A stretch of 29,762 nt of DNA from a virus: positions 1 to 29,762 of IMG/VR virus record IMGVR_UViG_3300035698_003722. One strand, 5' to 3'. Shown here piece by piece: positions 6,727 to 13,727 of this stretch. The notes under the pieces are model-generated. The model saw nothing but the letters and a program-made list of their open reading frames with translations. It was not told the DNA's origin and did no database searches. How positions within the stretch are numbered: the first letter of the stretch is position 1; every line of letters begins with the position of its first letter. A program made the position numbers and the translations under genes.

Positions 6727-7365
6727 ATGGCTCAAAGAAAAGCTACAGTAGCAACAAAGAAAAAAGCAGTCGCGCGCGAATTTTTGCCCGAAGGTTTTGA
6801 AATGCCCGCCACCGCGGGGGATAATTACATGAAGTTTGAAATAGGCGAAACGACGTTCCGCGTGATTTCAAAACCCTTGATCGGTTGGTTAGGGTGGAGC
6901 GAGAAATCACCGAATAGGTTTCCAACTCTTGAAGCGGCGAACGCGTCGGGGATTAATTTCGACGATTCACCGCGATATTTTTGGGCGATGGTTGTTTGGG
7001 ATTACGAAAAGAAACGTCCGCGAATATTAGAGATCACGCAAAAAACGGTTCTAAACGTGATTCACGCGTTGGTTAAAAATGTCAAATGGGGCGCGCCTTA
7101 CTCTTACGACATCACCGTTGAAAAATCAGGATCAGGAAAAGACAATACAAAATATGGTACAACGCCAAACCCGAAAGAACAATTGCCTCGCGAAGTTATC
7201 GAGGCTTGTAAAGAATGGGAAATTGATCTAAACAATCTATTTACCGATGATGATCCGTTTGTTGGTATTCCCGAAGGTTTCGAAAGCGAAACTACCGATG
7301 ATGATTACGTTGAATTTGAAACGGAAATCGTTGATGAAAACGTTGATGACGATTTGCCCTTTTAA
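6727..7365 (+). CDS. ssb: Single-stranded DNA-binding protein
   Basis: 212 residues, start ATG after ATAAAAAA. A basic N-terminal segment (QRKATVATKKKAVARE) is followed by an OB-fold-like core opening with YMKFEIGETTFRVISKPLIG, the pattern found at the start of phage ssDNA-binding proteins. Aromatic residues for base stacking are frequent (FWAMVVWDYEKK, GAPYSYDITV). The last about 35 residues are acidic and end in DDDLPF, nearly identical to the partner-binding tip of bacterial SSB proteins (DDDIPF in E. coli). It would coat ssDNA during replication and recruit primase or host factors through the tip. Confidence 0.8.
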   Translation: MAQRKATVATKKKAVAREFLPEGFEMPATAGDNYMKFEIGETTFRVISKPLIGWLGWSEKSPNRFPTLEAANASGINFDDSPRYFWAMVVWDYEKKRPRILEITQKTVLNVIHALVKNVKWGAPYSYDITVEKSGSGKDNTKYGTTPNPKEQLPREVIEACKEWEIDLNNLFTDDDPFVGIPEGFESETTDDDYVEFETEIVDENVDDDLPF

Positions 7366-7409
7366 ACGGGAATAGGAATGATATTCCTTATCTGAAATGA
7401 GAATAAAAA

Positions 7410-7530
7410 AAGGTATTAGGGGGTGACGGATCATGAAGCGATGACCAACATTCAGGTCGGCGAAAGCAAGTCGGAACAATCCGAAACGCGGGAAACCGTC
7501 ACCCCTCACTACTTTTGACCCTAAAACCTT
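7410..7530 (+). ncRNA. Candidate structured RNA between ssb and the VRR-NUC gene
   Basis: Long-range pairing encloses about 65 bases. Outer helix: AAGGTATTAGGG (7410-7421) with CCCTAAAACCTT (7519-7530), one mismatch. Inner helix: GGTGACGG (7422-7429) with CCGTCACC (7496-7503). Inside are GCG/CGC (7438-7440 with 7487-7489), GACC/GGTC (7443-7446 with 7455-7458), a GC-GAAA-GC mini-hairpin (7460-7467) and TCGGA-ACAA-TCCGA (7471-7484), forming a multi-branch junction. There is no T-run after it, so it is not an ordinary terminator, and no tRNA features are present. It occupies almost the whole gap and ends nine bases before the next ATG, so it may be a leader element or a processed RNA. No covariation could be tested. 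Confidence 0.55.
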
Positions 7531-7539
7531 ATTGAATTT

Positions 7540-7941
7540 ATGTCGACAACAAATGACCTGACAAAAAAGATCGTTAACTTTTTGAACGTCAACGGGTGTG
7601 TCGTGTGGAACGTTTACAACGGCGGCGTTTTCGATCCAAAGTTGAAAAAATATCGGAAAAATTCAAGTCATAAACTAGGGGTTTTCGATATTTGCGGATT
7701 CAGGAAAAAAGACGGATTACACGTTGAGATTGAAATAAAAACGGGAACGGATGTGATGTCAAGTTTTCAGAATAGTCATTTTGATGAATTAACTTTTTCA
7801 GGCACACTTTCATTCATCGCGCGCGACTTCGATTCGTTTGAATCGTGGTTCAAAAAAAGAACACATGAGCAACCAAAAACCACCACCACCACCACCACCA
7901 CCACTAAAAGAAAACCCGAATTCGGATCGGGGATCGCGTAA
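7540..7941 (+). CDS. VRR-NUC nuclease (PD-(D/E)XK, resolvase-like)
   Basis: 133 residues. Active-site pattern of VRR-NUC enzymes is complete: G47-V-F-D50 (LGVFDICGF), E65-I-K67 (VEIEIKTG) and Q77 in SSFQNSHFDEL. The family has structure-specific nucleases, often acting on Holliday junctions or flaps, which suits its place between SSB and primase-helicase. The C-terminal tail carries nine threonines from an (ACC)8 repeat that also codes for eight prolines of the overlapping downstream gene. The last 77 bases overlap that gene in another frame. Confidence 0.8.
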   Translation: MSTTNDLTKKIVNFLNVNGCVVWNVYNGGVFDPKLKKYRKNSSHKLGVFDICGFRKKDGLHVEIEIKTGTDVMSSFQNSHFDELTFSGTLSFIARDFDSFESWFKKRTHEQPKTTTTTTTTTKRKPEFGSGIA

Positions 7942-8587
7942 GTTTCGCGGGATTTGGATTCCGTCCGAAATATGGGAAAACGAAAAGCTATCAATTCAGC
8001 AAAAAGTTTTTTTATCTGAAATAGATTCATTATCGGGGCGTTCAGGATGTTTCGCGTCGAATGGCTATTTCGCGAAGTTTTTCGGGCTATCGAAATCCCG
8101 TGTTTCAAATGTAATTTCATCGCTACAAAAAGCGGGGTTAATCGAAATAAAAATGATCACATCTGAATCAGGTAGGAACGTTGAAAAACGGATCATTCGA
8201 CCGATGGGCTACGAACGAACCCCCCCCATTATGGGAATGGAAAACATCCCCCCCGCCGAGGCGGAAAAACCGACCCACATCGATGATGTTCGAATCATTA
8301 TTGATCAACTGAATGAACGCGCGGGGACGAAATACAAATCATCGTCGCGGGCAACGCAAAAACATATCAACGCGAGATTGAACGAAGGGTTCACCGTTGA
8401 TGATTTCAAAAAGGTTATCGTTGATCGTGTTCGTTTATGGGGTCACGACGACAAAATGAAACAATTCATCCGCCCCGAAACATTGTTCGGGACGAAATTC
8501 GAAAGCTACCTAAACAACGCCCCAAAGAAAACAACGCCCCAAAGAAAAGCAGTTGATTTTGGTGATCGCAAAACAACGCCCACATGA
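7865..8587 (+). CDS. Replication initiator / helicase-loader-like protein
   Basis: 240 residues from ATG 7865; the in-frame ATG at 7838 is less likely because it lies deeper in the nuclease gene. After a polyproline stretch (residues 6-13) comes a winged helix (about 30-100; SIQQKVFLSEIDSLSG, FASNGYFAKFFGLSKSRVSN). The C-terminal domain (about 140-218) has IIDQLNERAGTKYKSSSRAT, then INARLNEGFTVDDFKKVI, and RPETLFGTKFESYLNN, the hallmark of the conserved phage C-terminal domain Phg_2220_C of replisome organisers. It probably binds the origin and loads the helicase encoded next, whose start it overlaps (ATGA). Confidence 0.8.
   Translation: MSNQKPPPPPPPPLKENPNSDRGSRKFRGIWIPSEIWENEKLSIQQKVFLSEIDSLSGRSGCFASNGYFAKFFGLSKSRVSNVISSLQKAGLIEIKMITSESGRNVEKRIIRPMGYERTPPIMGMENIPPAEAEKPTHIDDVRIIIDQLNERAGTKYKSSSRATQKHINARLNEGFTVDDFKKVIVDRVRLWGHDDKMKQFIRPETLFGTKFESYLNNAPKKTTPQRKAVDFGDRKTTPT
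7879..7905 (+). repeat. (ACC)8 microsatellite read in two frames
   Basis: Eight ACC units plus ACT. In the nuclease frame they give nine threonines; in the initiator frame, shifted by one base, they give eight prolines (CCA). Gain or loss of a unit keeps both frames, so both proteins would change length together. Confidence 0.95.
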
Positions 8588-10410
8588 GTAATGAACACGC
8601 AAATCGATTCGAGAAATTAGGGTTTCAGCCTAAAGGATCACGGGATCAACAAAAGGTGAAATGCCAAGCGGGTGAAAAATGTGGAAACCCGAACGCGAAA
8701 AACAAATCAGACACATGTGTTTCCATTAATTTAACCGACGGTGTTTTCAATTGTCACAAATGCGGGGTAAAAGGTACGGTCGCGGAACGTCGTTTCGGAT
8801 CAACACCAACGCATCAAACCCCCGTCAAAATAGTCTATAAATTACCACGAAAATCAGGACTACACAAAGCCGACGACGCGTTGAATAAGTGGTTCAGATC
8901 GCGCGGGATCGCCCCCGACGTGGTTGAATCGAATAAAATCGCTTATCAAAATGATTGGATTGTTTTCCCATACATCCGCGACGGTGAATTGATAAACTTA
9001 AAACGTCGGGATCGCAATAAAAAAGATTATCGCCAAAACGCGGGATCAATGGGGATCATGTGGAATCGTGATCGTTGCGTCGAACCCGTAACATTAATCA
9101 TTGTCGAGGGTGAATTGGACGGGATGTCCGTTGAAATGGCGGGATTTACCAATCACACGACACCCAATCAGGGCGCGCCAAATGCGGGTGACACAAACGT
9201 TGATAAGAAACTAGAGTGTATCGGAAACACGTGGGAAATATTCGAAACAAAAACGCGAATCATTATCGCGGTGGACAACGATGAAAACGGGCGGCGGTTG
9301 GAATCCGAATTGATCCGACGATTGGGCGCGGATCGGTGCGCGACCGTCGATTGGGATGACTGCAAAGACGCGAACGAATATTTGTTAACCCATGGTGTCG
9401 ACGCCGTCCGTGAAAAAATCGACGGGGCGGTTGATATCCCCGTTTCGGGGGTTTGGCGTGTCGGTGACGCGTGGGATTCAATGTTGGACGGGTTTCGTAA
9501 TGGAAAAAAAAGGGGGCAAACAACCCACGTCCCGACAATCGATCCATGTTGGACATGGCGAACGGGCGATTTGAATTTATGGTCGGGTTACAATAACGAA
9601 GGTAAAACCGCCATGTTGAATCAATTGTTGTTATTGCGGGCGCGGAATAACGGCGAAAAAATCGGGGTTTTCAGTCCTGAAAACTACCCCGCCGATGAAT
9701 TTTTTGATGACCTCATCCATTCGTTAGTTGGTAAGACAACTGATCCCTATTTCCGTGATCAAATGTCGGAATCGGAATATATTAAGGCGTCGGAATTTAT
9801 AAACGATCATTTTTTCGTGGTGAATCCTGAATCTGATCCGACTTTGGATGTCCTATTTGAAAAATTCGAACACCTCGTTCGACGTCATGGAATCCGTCAT
9901 GTCGTGTTTGATCCGTGGAATCAAATTGATCACATGATGAAAGCGGGCGAACGTGAGGATTTGTATATTTCCCGCGCGATGACAAAATTCAAACGATTCG
10001 CAGTCGATAACGACGTTTCCATGAATATCGTTGCGCATCAAAACACCCCGCGGGAAACAGACGCCCGCGGGAACTATTATCAACCGACGAAATACAATCT
10101 AAAAGGTGGCGGGACGTTCAGCGATAAAGCCGACAACGTGTTGATCGTTTGGCGACCGTATTACAATACTGACAAAACCGATCCTACTGTTTTTTTCATT
10201 TCGGAAAAAATCAAAAAACAACGGTTGGTCGGTCATCCTGATTCAACTGAATTATCGTTCAATAGGCGGCGGAATCAATATTCCGTGAACGGTGAATCGA
10301 TCATTGATTCATCGCCGCCACCCGTTCAAACATCGATGATGACATCGAATGGGGATTGGGTGGATGATGACGATCAGAATGACCCCCGCCCCGATGACAT
10401 GCCATTTTGA
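8584..10410 (+). CDS. Bifunctional primase-helicase (T7 gp4-like)
   Basis: 608 residues in the order zinc-binding domain, TOPRIM, RecA-type helicase. Zinc ligands C27, C33, C45, C57 and C60 surround VFNCHKCG. TOPRIM residues are E175 (VEGELDG) and D231/D233 (AVDNDENG). Walker A is GYNNEGKT (335-342) and Walker B ends at D443 (HVVFDPWNQ); H485 lies in NIVAHQNTPR. The C-terminus is acidic and ends DDMPF, similar to the SSB tip. It would synthesise primers and unwind DNA at the fork. It is the only replicative enzyme here; there is no polymerase gene. The ATG overlaps the previous stop (ATGA). Confidence 0.9.
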   Translation: MSNEHANRFEKLGFQPKGSRDQQKVKCQAGEKCGNPNAKNKSDTCVSINLTDGVFNCHKCGVKGTVAERRFGSTPTHQTPVKIVYKLPRKSGLHKADDALNKWFRSRGIAPDVVESNKIAYQNDWIVFPYIRDGELINLKRRDRNKKDYRQNAGSMGIMWNRDRCVEPVTLIIVEGELDGMSVEMAGFTNHTTPNQGAPNAGDTNVDKKLECIGNTWEIFETKTRIIIAVDNDENGRRLESELIRRLGADRCATVDWDDCKDANEYLLTHGVDAVREKIDGAVDIPVSGVWRVGDAWDSMLDGFRNGKKRGQTTHVPTIDPCWTWRTGDLNLWSGYNNEGKTAMLNQLLLLRARNNGEKIGVFSPENYPADEFFDDLIHSLVGKTTDPYFRDQMSESEYIKASEFINDHFFVVNPESDPTLDVLFEKFEHLVRRHGIRHVVFDPWNQIDHMMKAGEREDLYISRAMTKFKRFAVDNDVSMNIVAHQNTPRETDARGNYYQPTKYNLKGGGTFSDKADNVLIVWRPYYNTDKTDPTVFFISEKIKKQRLVGHPDSTELSFNRRRNQYSVNGESIIDSSPPPVQTSMMTSNGDWVDDDDQNDPRPDDMPF

Positions 10411-10417
10411 TCAGGAT

Positions 10418-10465
10418 CGTCAGAAAAGGGGCAAATTTCAACGATTACATTGAACACGTGTAAAC
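10418..10465 (+). repeat. 48-bp intergenic repeat, copy B
   Basis: Same element as 5099-5146 with three mismatches. It begins seven bases after the primase-helicase stop. Downstream, TCAACGA recurs at 10473-10479 and in reverse (TCGTTGA) at 10505-10511, so the 170-bp gap holds three copies of that heptamer, one inside the repeat. The arrangement would suit an origin or a regulator binding region. Confidence 0.85.
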
Positions 10466-10554
10466 AGACACGTCAACGATAAAACACCTAAAACGGGCGT
10501 ATTGTCGTTGAATTAGCAATCCGCGAAAAATAAGTGACACCCGTTGTCGGATGT

Positions 10555-10570
10555 TAAACAGTTTAGTCTA
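10555..10570. promoter_or_regulatory. Second probable operator (TAAACAGTTTAGTCTA)
   Basis: Exactly the 16 bases found in the centre and right arm of the 5227-5251 palindrome; here only the inner TAAAC-A-GTTTA part is symmetric. As at 5227, it runs into the -7 region of a promoter, 11 bases before the ATG at 10581. A weaker site for the same regulator is the simplest reading. Confidence 0.8.
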
Positions 10571-10576
10571 CTTTTA
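10569..10576 (+). promoter_or_regulatory. Second early promoter, -7 box TACTTTTA
   Basis: One mismatch to TAnnTTTG, in the same place relative to the operator core and the start codon as the box at 5248. The ATG follows after four bases. Its resemblance to the first early promoter supports it more than the box itself. Confidence 0.55.
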
Positions 10577-10580
10577 CATC

Positions 10581-11000
10581 ATGAACGAACAGAAAAAAAG
10601 TACCCAAAAAGACGTCGACACGACGCAACCAATTGAAAACCAAGACGTTAACCGCGTTTTGTATTGCGAAAACCGAAACCAATATTTCGAACGGGCGACC
10701 GTAGGGATGACCCATTGGTGTAAGGACATAAAGTTCGCCGCCGAATTTAATCAACAAATGGCGGAAAACATGTTGTCCGCGATGAGGTCAACTATTTGTG
10801 ATCACAAACACATTCATATTTCAATCGGTGTGTTCGGTGGCGTCCTCGCTAATGCTTCGAGATGCGAATTAGCAAAAATCGAATTAGCAAAACGAAATTT
10901 GTTTGATTTGACGGGGTACGATAAAACCCAAAAGCGTGATTTTTGGTATGAAATCAACCGTCGATATTTATCGCAATTTCCAAAACACACCGCGTCGTAA
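10581..11000 (+). CDS. Unknown protein, first gene of second early block
   Basis: 139 residues from ATG 10581; an upstream in-frame ATG at 10551 would lie across the operator and promoter and is rejected. The chain is charged and probably helical (WCKDIKFAAEFNQQMAENML, CELAKIELAKRNLF, FWYEINRRYLSQF) with several cysteines and histidines (TICDHKHIHIS) that do not form a clear zinc motif. No family recognised. It shares the operator of the replication operon, so it is probably expressed at the same stage. Confidence 0.75.
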   Translation: MNEQKKSTQKDVDTTQPIENQDVNRVLYCENRNQYFERATVGMTHWCKDIKFAAEFNQQMAENMLSAMRSTICDHKHIHISIGVFGGVLANASRCELAKIELAKRNLFDLTGYDKTQKRDFWYEINRRYLSQFPKHTAS

Positions 11001-11043
11001 GTAATCAGGGGCGGCGATGAGGTCGCCCCATTAATTTGAAACC

Positions 11044-11208
11044 ATGAATAACCACGAATCACACGAAGATCGTTTATATAGGGTCATCAATGAAATAAGA
11101 GAAAAGCACCGCCGCCGACTTTTATTTGTTTGCATCGCCGCCGTAATACTTTTTAACGTCATCGCTGTAGAAATTGTTTACCTCATCACTTTATTCACTG
11201 AATACTAA
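11044..11208 (+). CDS. Small membrane protein, 54 residues
   Basis: ATG 11044 to TAA 11206-11208. A charged N-terminal half (NNHESHEDRLYRVINEIREK, then HRRR) is followed by one long hydrophobic segment (LLFVCIAAVILFNVIAVEIV) near residues 26-45 and a short tail. The topology is a single-pass protein with a basic, probably cytoplasmic, N-terminus. The gap between neighbours is filled by this gene and its ATG is preceded by TTTGAAACC. Function unknown; early expression would fit superinfection exclusion or host membrane modification, but that is a guess. Confidence 0.6.
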   Translation: MNNHESHEDRLYRVINEIREKHRRRLLFVCIAAVILFNVIAVEIVYLITLFTEY

Positions 11209-11218
11209 TAAAATCAAC

Positions 11219-11419
11219 ATGGAATTGAAAAACGCAATCAACGCAATCAAAGGAACAACGGTCATTCCGTGGGTTTCTTACGCGGAAAAACTGAAATACT
11301 TGACCGTTGAGAAAACATACATCGTGCAATCAATCGCACATGGAAACATCACCATTATCGGGGACGACGGAAATCCCCGCCCGCATGTCGCCAGTTTATT
11401 CTACATACTACCATTCTAA
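11219..11419 (+). CDS. Unknown small early protein
   Basis: 66 residues from ATG 11219 (AAAATCAACATGG); an upstream in-frame ATG at 11174 lies inside the membrane-protein gene and is not used. The protein has LKYLTVEKTYIVQSIAHGNI followed by TIIGDDGNPRPHV, a pattern that resembles small SH3-like beta barrels of the sort seen in phage early genes. No firm family. It is 10 bases after the previous stop and 12 before the next start. Confidence 0.65.
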   Translation: MELKNAINAIKGTTVIPWVSYAEKLKYLTVEKTYIVQSIAHGNITIIGDDGNPRPHVASLFYILPF

Positions 11420-11431
11420 AAACACACGAAC

Positions 11432-11668
11432 ATGAAGCAATTAACCCGAAAACAAAAAGATAAACTAGCACTTGAAACACTTGAGATGCTAAACAAAATA
11501 ACCGCCGACGCCGAAAAGGTCGATCGATATGATTTCATTGGTCAACATGAGATTATCATACGTGTTGGCGATATTTTAGGAGCGATCGCCGATTCATCAC
11601 ATAGATCAGGGTACAAAATAGGGGTCGATGAGGGTAAAAGAACAATGTTTAATTACAAAAAAAATTGA
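11432..11668 (+). CDS. Unknown small early protein, helical
   Basis: 78 residues, almost all helical by composition: a basic start (KQLTRKQKDKLALETLEML) and a second helix (GDILGAIADSSHRSGYKIGV). No motif recognised. One base separates its stop from the next ATG, so the two are likely coupled. Confidence 0.65.
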   Translation: MKQLTRKQKDKLALETLEMLNKITADAEKVDRYDFIGQHEIIIRVGDILGAIADSSHRSGYKIGVDEGKRTMFNYKKN

Positions 11669-11669
11669 T

Positions 11670-12110
11670 ATGAAATCCTACAACCATCAATGTAAAATAG
11701 TTCAAAATTTTGGGTCAGTATGTAAAGCTGACGTGTACCGCTTCGAAAAATCCTATTCAAAAAGCAAACAAACACGCGTCATGATCACGTTAACCGCTGA
11801 GAACGCCCACCACATGATTAATTCAGCAAACGACATGATCAAAAAATCAAAAGGTGATGAGTTCAACGAAGCGATAACCGTGTCATTGTTGAAGTTATTC
11901 GGGTTTCACCGAAATATTTCGGTTCGATGGTCGTCATTGAAAATAGTCGACGGAAACGTTGAAATCACATCGTTCGCCGACGTCCCCGAATTTGAGGGGT
12001 TCGAAAGCCCCGACGATTATTTCGAATATATTGACGAACCGTCCCGATTCGCTAATTTCATCAATCACCTGAAAAACGTATTGTCCAACACTAAAATATC
12101 AATGAAATGA
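11670..12110 (+). CDS. Unknown early protein
   Basis: 146 residues from ATG 11670; the in-frame ATG at 11628 would overlap the preceding gene by 40 bases. The chain mixes a basic first half (KIVQNFGSVCKADVYRFEKS, TRVMITLTAENAHHM) and an acidic part (FADVPEFEGFESPDDYFEYI). No known domain. It overlaps the following gene by four bases (ATGA). Confidence 0.65.
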   Translation: MKSYNHQCKIVQNFGSVCKADVYRFEKSYSKSKQTRVMITLTAENAHHMINSANDMIKKSKGDEFNEAITVSLLKLFGFHRNISVRWSSLKIVDGNVEITSFADVPEFEGFESPDDYFEYIDEPSRFANFINHLKNVLSNTKISMK

Positions 12111-12640
12111 ACGCCTTGAATTACGACGCTAAAGTGTGCCAAATGTTAGAGAAAATGCCCGTCGGGGCGATCGTTAGGGTTGATCGGGTTTGTCGACCTG
12201 AAAATCGTGATCGTTTCGTCGCGTCATTGAAAATGTGGATGAACCGACAGCCCCGCGGGTGTGGTGTTTCGTTTTCATCGGACTTCAGGACGTTTAGGAG
12301 AAACGCCGACGTGAAAACCGAAACCGAAACCGATCCGTCCGAATGGTCATTCGATGTTGAATTAGCTATTAAAAAAGCGAATGAGGTTGTCGCGTGGTGG
12401 AGGGAACGGATAAAACAACCCGTCACCCCGTTCACTTATAATGGATGCGAAACATTCAGTGATCCTATATTTTCAGTTGAATCATTCATCACCGTGATCG
12501 GATTGTCAAAACCTCGTTCGCGACCCTTTTCAACGTATGTGTACAAATTGCAAAAATTACGTGCGGCGGTTGAAAAAATAGACAAAGACAAATCGGGATC
12601 ACCTTATCACGAAATAAAAATGCCCGAATTGCCTGAGTAG
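12107..12640 (+). CDS. Unknown early protein
   Basis: 177 residues. The N-terminal region (YDAKVCQMLEKMPVGAIVRV) resembles a helix-turn start; then come MWMNRQPRGCGVSFSSDFRT, a helical region (ELAIKKANEVVAWWRERIK) and a C-terminal helix (YVYKLQKLRAAVEKIDKDKS). No recognised domain. It is followed after 21 bases by the first copy of the three-hairpin repeat, which separates it from the TOPRIM gene. Confidence 0.65.
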   Translation: MNALNYDAKVCQMLEKMPVGAIVRVDRVCRPENRDRFVASLKMWMNRQPRGCGVSFSSDFRTFRRNADVKTETETDPSEWSFDVELAIKKANEVVAWWRERIKQPVTPFTYNGCETFSDPIFSVESFITVIGLSKPRSRPFSTYVYKLQKLRAAVEKIDKDKSGSPYHEIKMPELPE

Positions 12641-12661
12641 TTAAGAATGGTTTTTCATTTA

Positions 12662-12775
12662 GACCTATTTCGGAAAACGAAAGGGGGGTGTTTCGGAAAA
12701 CGAAACACCCTATTTCGGAAACGCGTAGGAGATAACACAGTTTATAACAAAGAAAAGAATACATGCCAATCAACT
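12662..12775 (+). repeat. Three-hairpin leader repeat, copy 1
   Basis: About 110 of 114 bases match 19279-19391. It holds three copies of a TTTCG-GAAA(A)-CG unit. The middle one forms a perfect 10-bp stem GGGTGTTTCG / CGAAACACCC (12686-12695 with 12701-12710) capped by GAAAA. The last 58 bases, from CTATTTCGG to ATGCC, are identical in both copies. Here the copied ATG (12763) opens a four-codon ORF (MPIN) and stops at 12775-12777, so this copy appears to have come from the gpG-like leader together with its first codons. Confidence 0.92.
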
Positions 12776-12817
12776 AAAACCATAAGCAATGGCAAATAAA
12801 GATATGTTCACGAATAA

Positions 12818-13678
12818 ATGGATCACGAACAATCGATCATAATCGTTCGACGCTATGAATCAGGGATGTTAACGATAAGGGCGTTGCATTATCAATTAGT
12901 TTCACGCGGTATGACGAATACTTTCGTTCATTACAAACGTGTGGTAAACGCAATGATCGCCGCCCGTTGGCGCGGTGATGTGTCTTTCGAGGCGTTCAGC
13001 GATCACGACCGTGAAATTTTAGGTGAATCAAGTCACACAACTACAACCGTTGAAAACGCCGTCGATTCATCAATGTACGCGATTAATCATTGGTTAAGCA
13101 ATTACAAAAAAAACCGATGGGAAAATCAAGAAAATTATCTTGAAATATGGATTGAAAAAAAAGCGTTACAAGGTGTCTTTCAGAAAGTAACCGAGCGAAA
13201 CGGCGTAATACTTTCGCCGTGTAAGGGTTACCCATCGTTGACGTTCTTAAATGACGCCGCTGAACGATTCGTTGAAGCAAAACGACGGGGAATGAATCCC
13301 GTCATTGTTTATTTTGGCGATTACGACGCAAGCGGCGAAGACATTCCCCGATCAATTCAAGATAACTTGAATCGTATTGGATCAGGGGGGGTGATTGTTG
13401 AGCGACGCGGGCTGTTCTTAATGCAAGTTGAAAAATTACAATTACCCACCGCGCCAACGAAAGCGGGCGATTCACGGGCGAAAAAATGGAAAGGTATCGG
13501 GCAAGTAGAACTTGATTCAGTTGATGTTTCTATTCTTCAAAGCTGGTGTCAAGAAGCAATTGATGAATTTTTTGATCCTGATTTGTATTCCGATCTGATT
13601 AGTATTGAAGCTGAAGAAACCGCCGAATACAGATCGGAAATGAAGTTGCGAATAATCGATTTAGTCAACGACATGTAA
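12818..13678 (+). CDS. Single-subunit Topo VI-A/Spo11-like TOPRIM protein (Topo mini-A type)
   Basis: 286 residues. The N-terminal domain contains LTIRALHYQLVSRG, where R21 and Y25 line up with the R-x3-Y of the winged-helix (5Y-CAP) domain of topoisomerase VI A and Spo11, whose tyrosine cuts DNA. The TOPRIM domain has E113 (WIEKKAL) and D168/D170 (YFGDYDASG), with the linking KGYPSLTFLNDAAERF typical of phage homologues. No GHKL-ATPase B subunit is in the genome. Such stand-alone A-like proteins in mobile elements have been called Topo mini-A; activity is largely unstudied. A duplicated leader and two tiny ORFs precede the gene. The ATG follows GAATAA. Confidence 0.75.
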   Translation: MDHEQSIIIVRRYESGMLTIRALHYQLVSRGMTNTFVHYKRVVNAMIAARWRGDVSFEAFSDHDREILGESSHTTTTVENAVDSSMYAINHWLSNYKKNRWENQENYLEIWIEKKALQGVFQKVTERNGVILSPCKGYPSLTFLNDAAERFVEAKRRGMNPVIVYFGDYDASGEDIPRSIQDNLNRIGSGGVIVERRGLFLMQVEKLQLPTAPTKAGDSRAKKWKGIGQVELDSVDVSILQSWCQEAIDEFFDPDLYSDLISIEAEETAEYRSEMKLRIIDLVNDM

Positions 13679-13685
13679 AAAACCA

Positions 13686-13693
13686 TATCTTTG
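13686..13693 (+). promoter_or_regulatory. Promoter -7 box (TATCTTTG) of the secreted-protein gene
   Basis: Perfect TAnnTTTG, eight bases after the previous stop and 34 bases before ATG 13728, giving an A/T-rich leader of roughly 28 nt. No clear -33 element. With the terminator at 14276 it makes the gene an independent unit. Confidence 0.65.
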
Positions 13694-13727
13694 TAATCAA
13701 TTAAATTTCACAAATATTTTTAAAAAA

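Noticed and set aside
7410-7530. Reading the ssb-nuclease gap as a tRNA or a simple terminator
   Set aside because: No T-loop or CCA-type acceptor pattern, the closing helix is too long, and no T-run follows.
12489-12773. Two minus-strand frames sharing a similar hydrophobic peptide at 12489-12773 and 19282-19614
   Set aside because: The similarity comes only from the duplicated three-hairpin leader read backwards; neither frame extends into similar sequence outside the repeat.
12789-12842. 17-codon ORF (MANKDMFTNKWITNNRS) upstream of the TOPRIM gene
   Set aside because: Too short and in another frame to be listed as a gene; it may be translated as a leader peptide but nothing in the sequence shows this.
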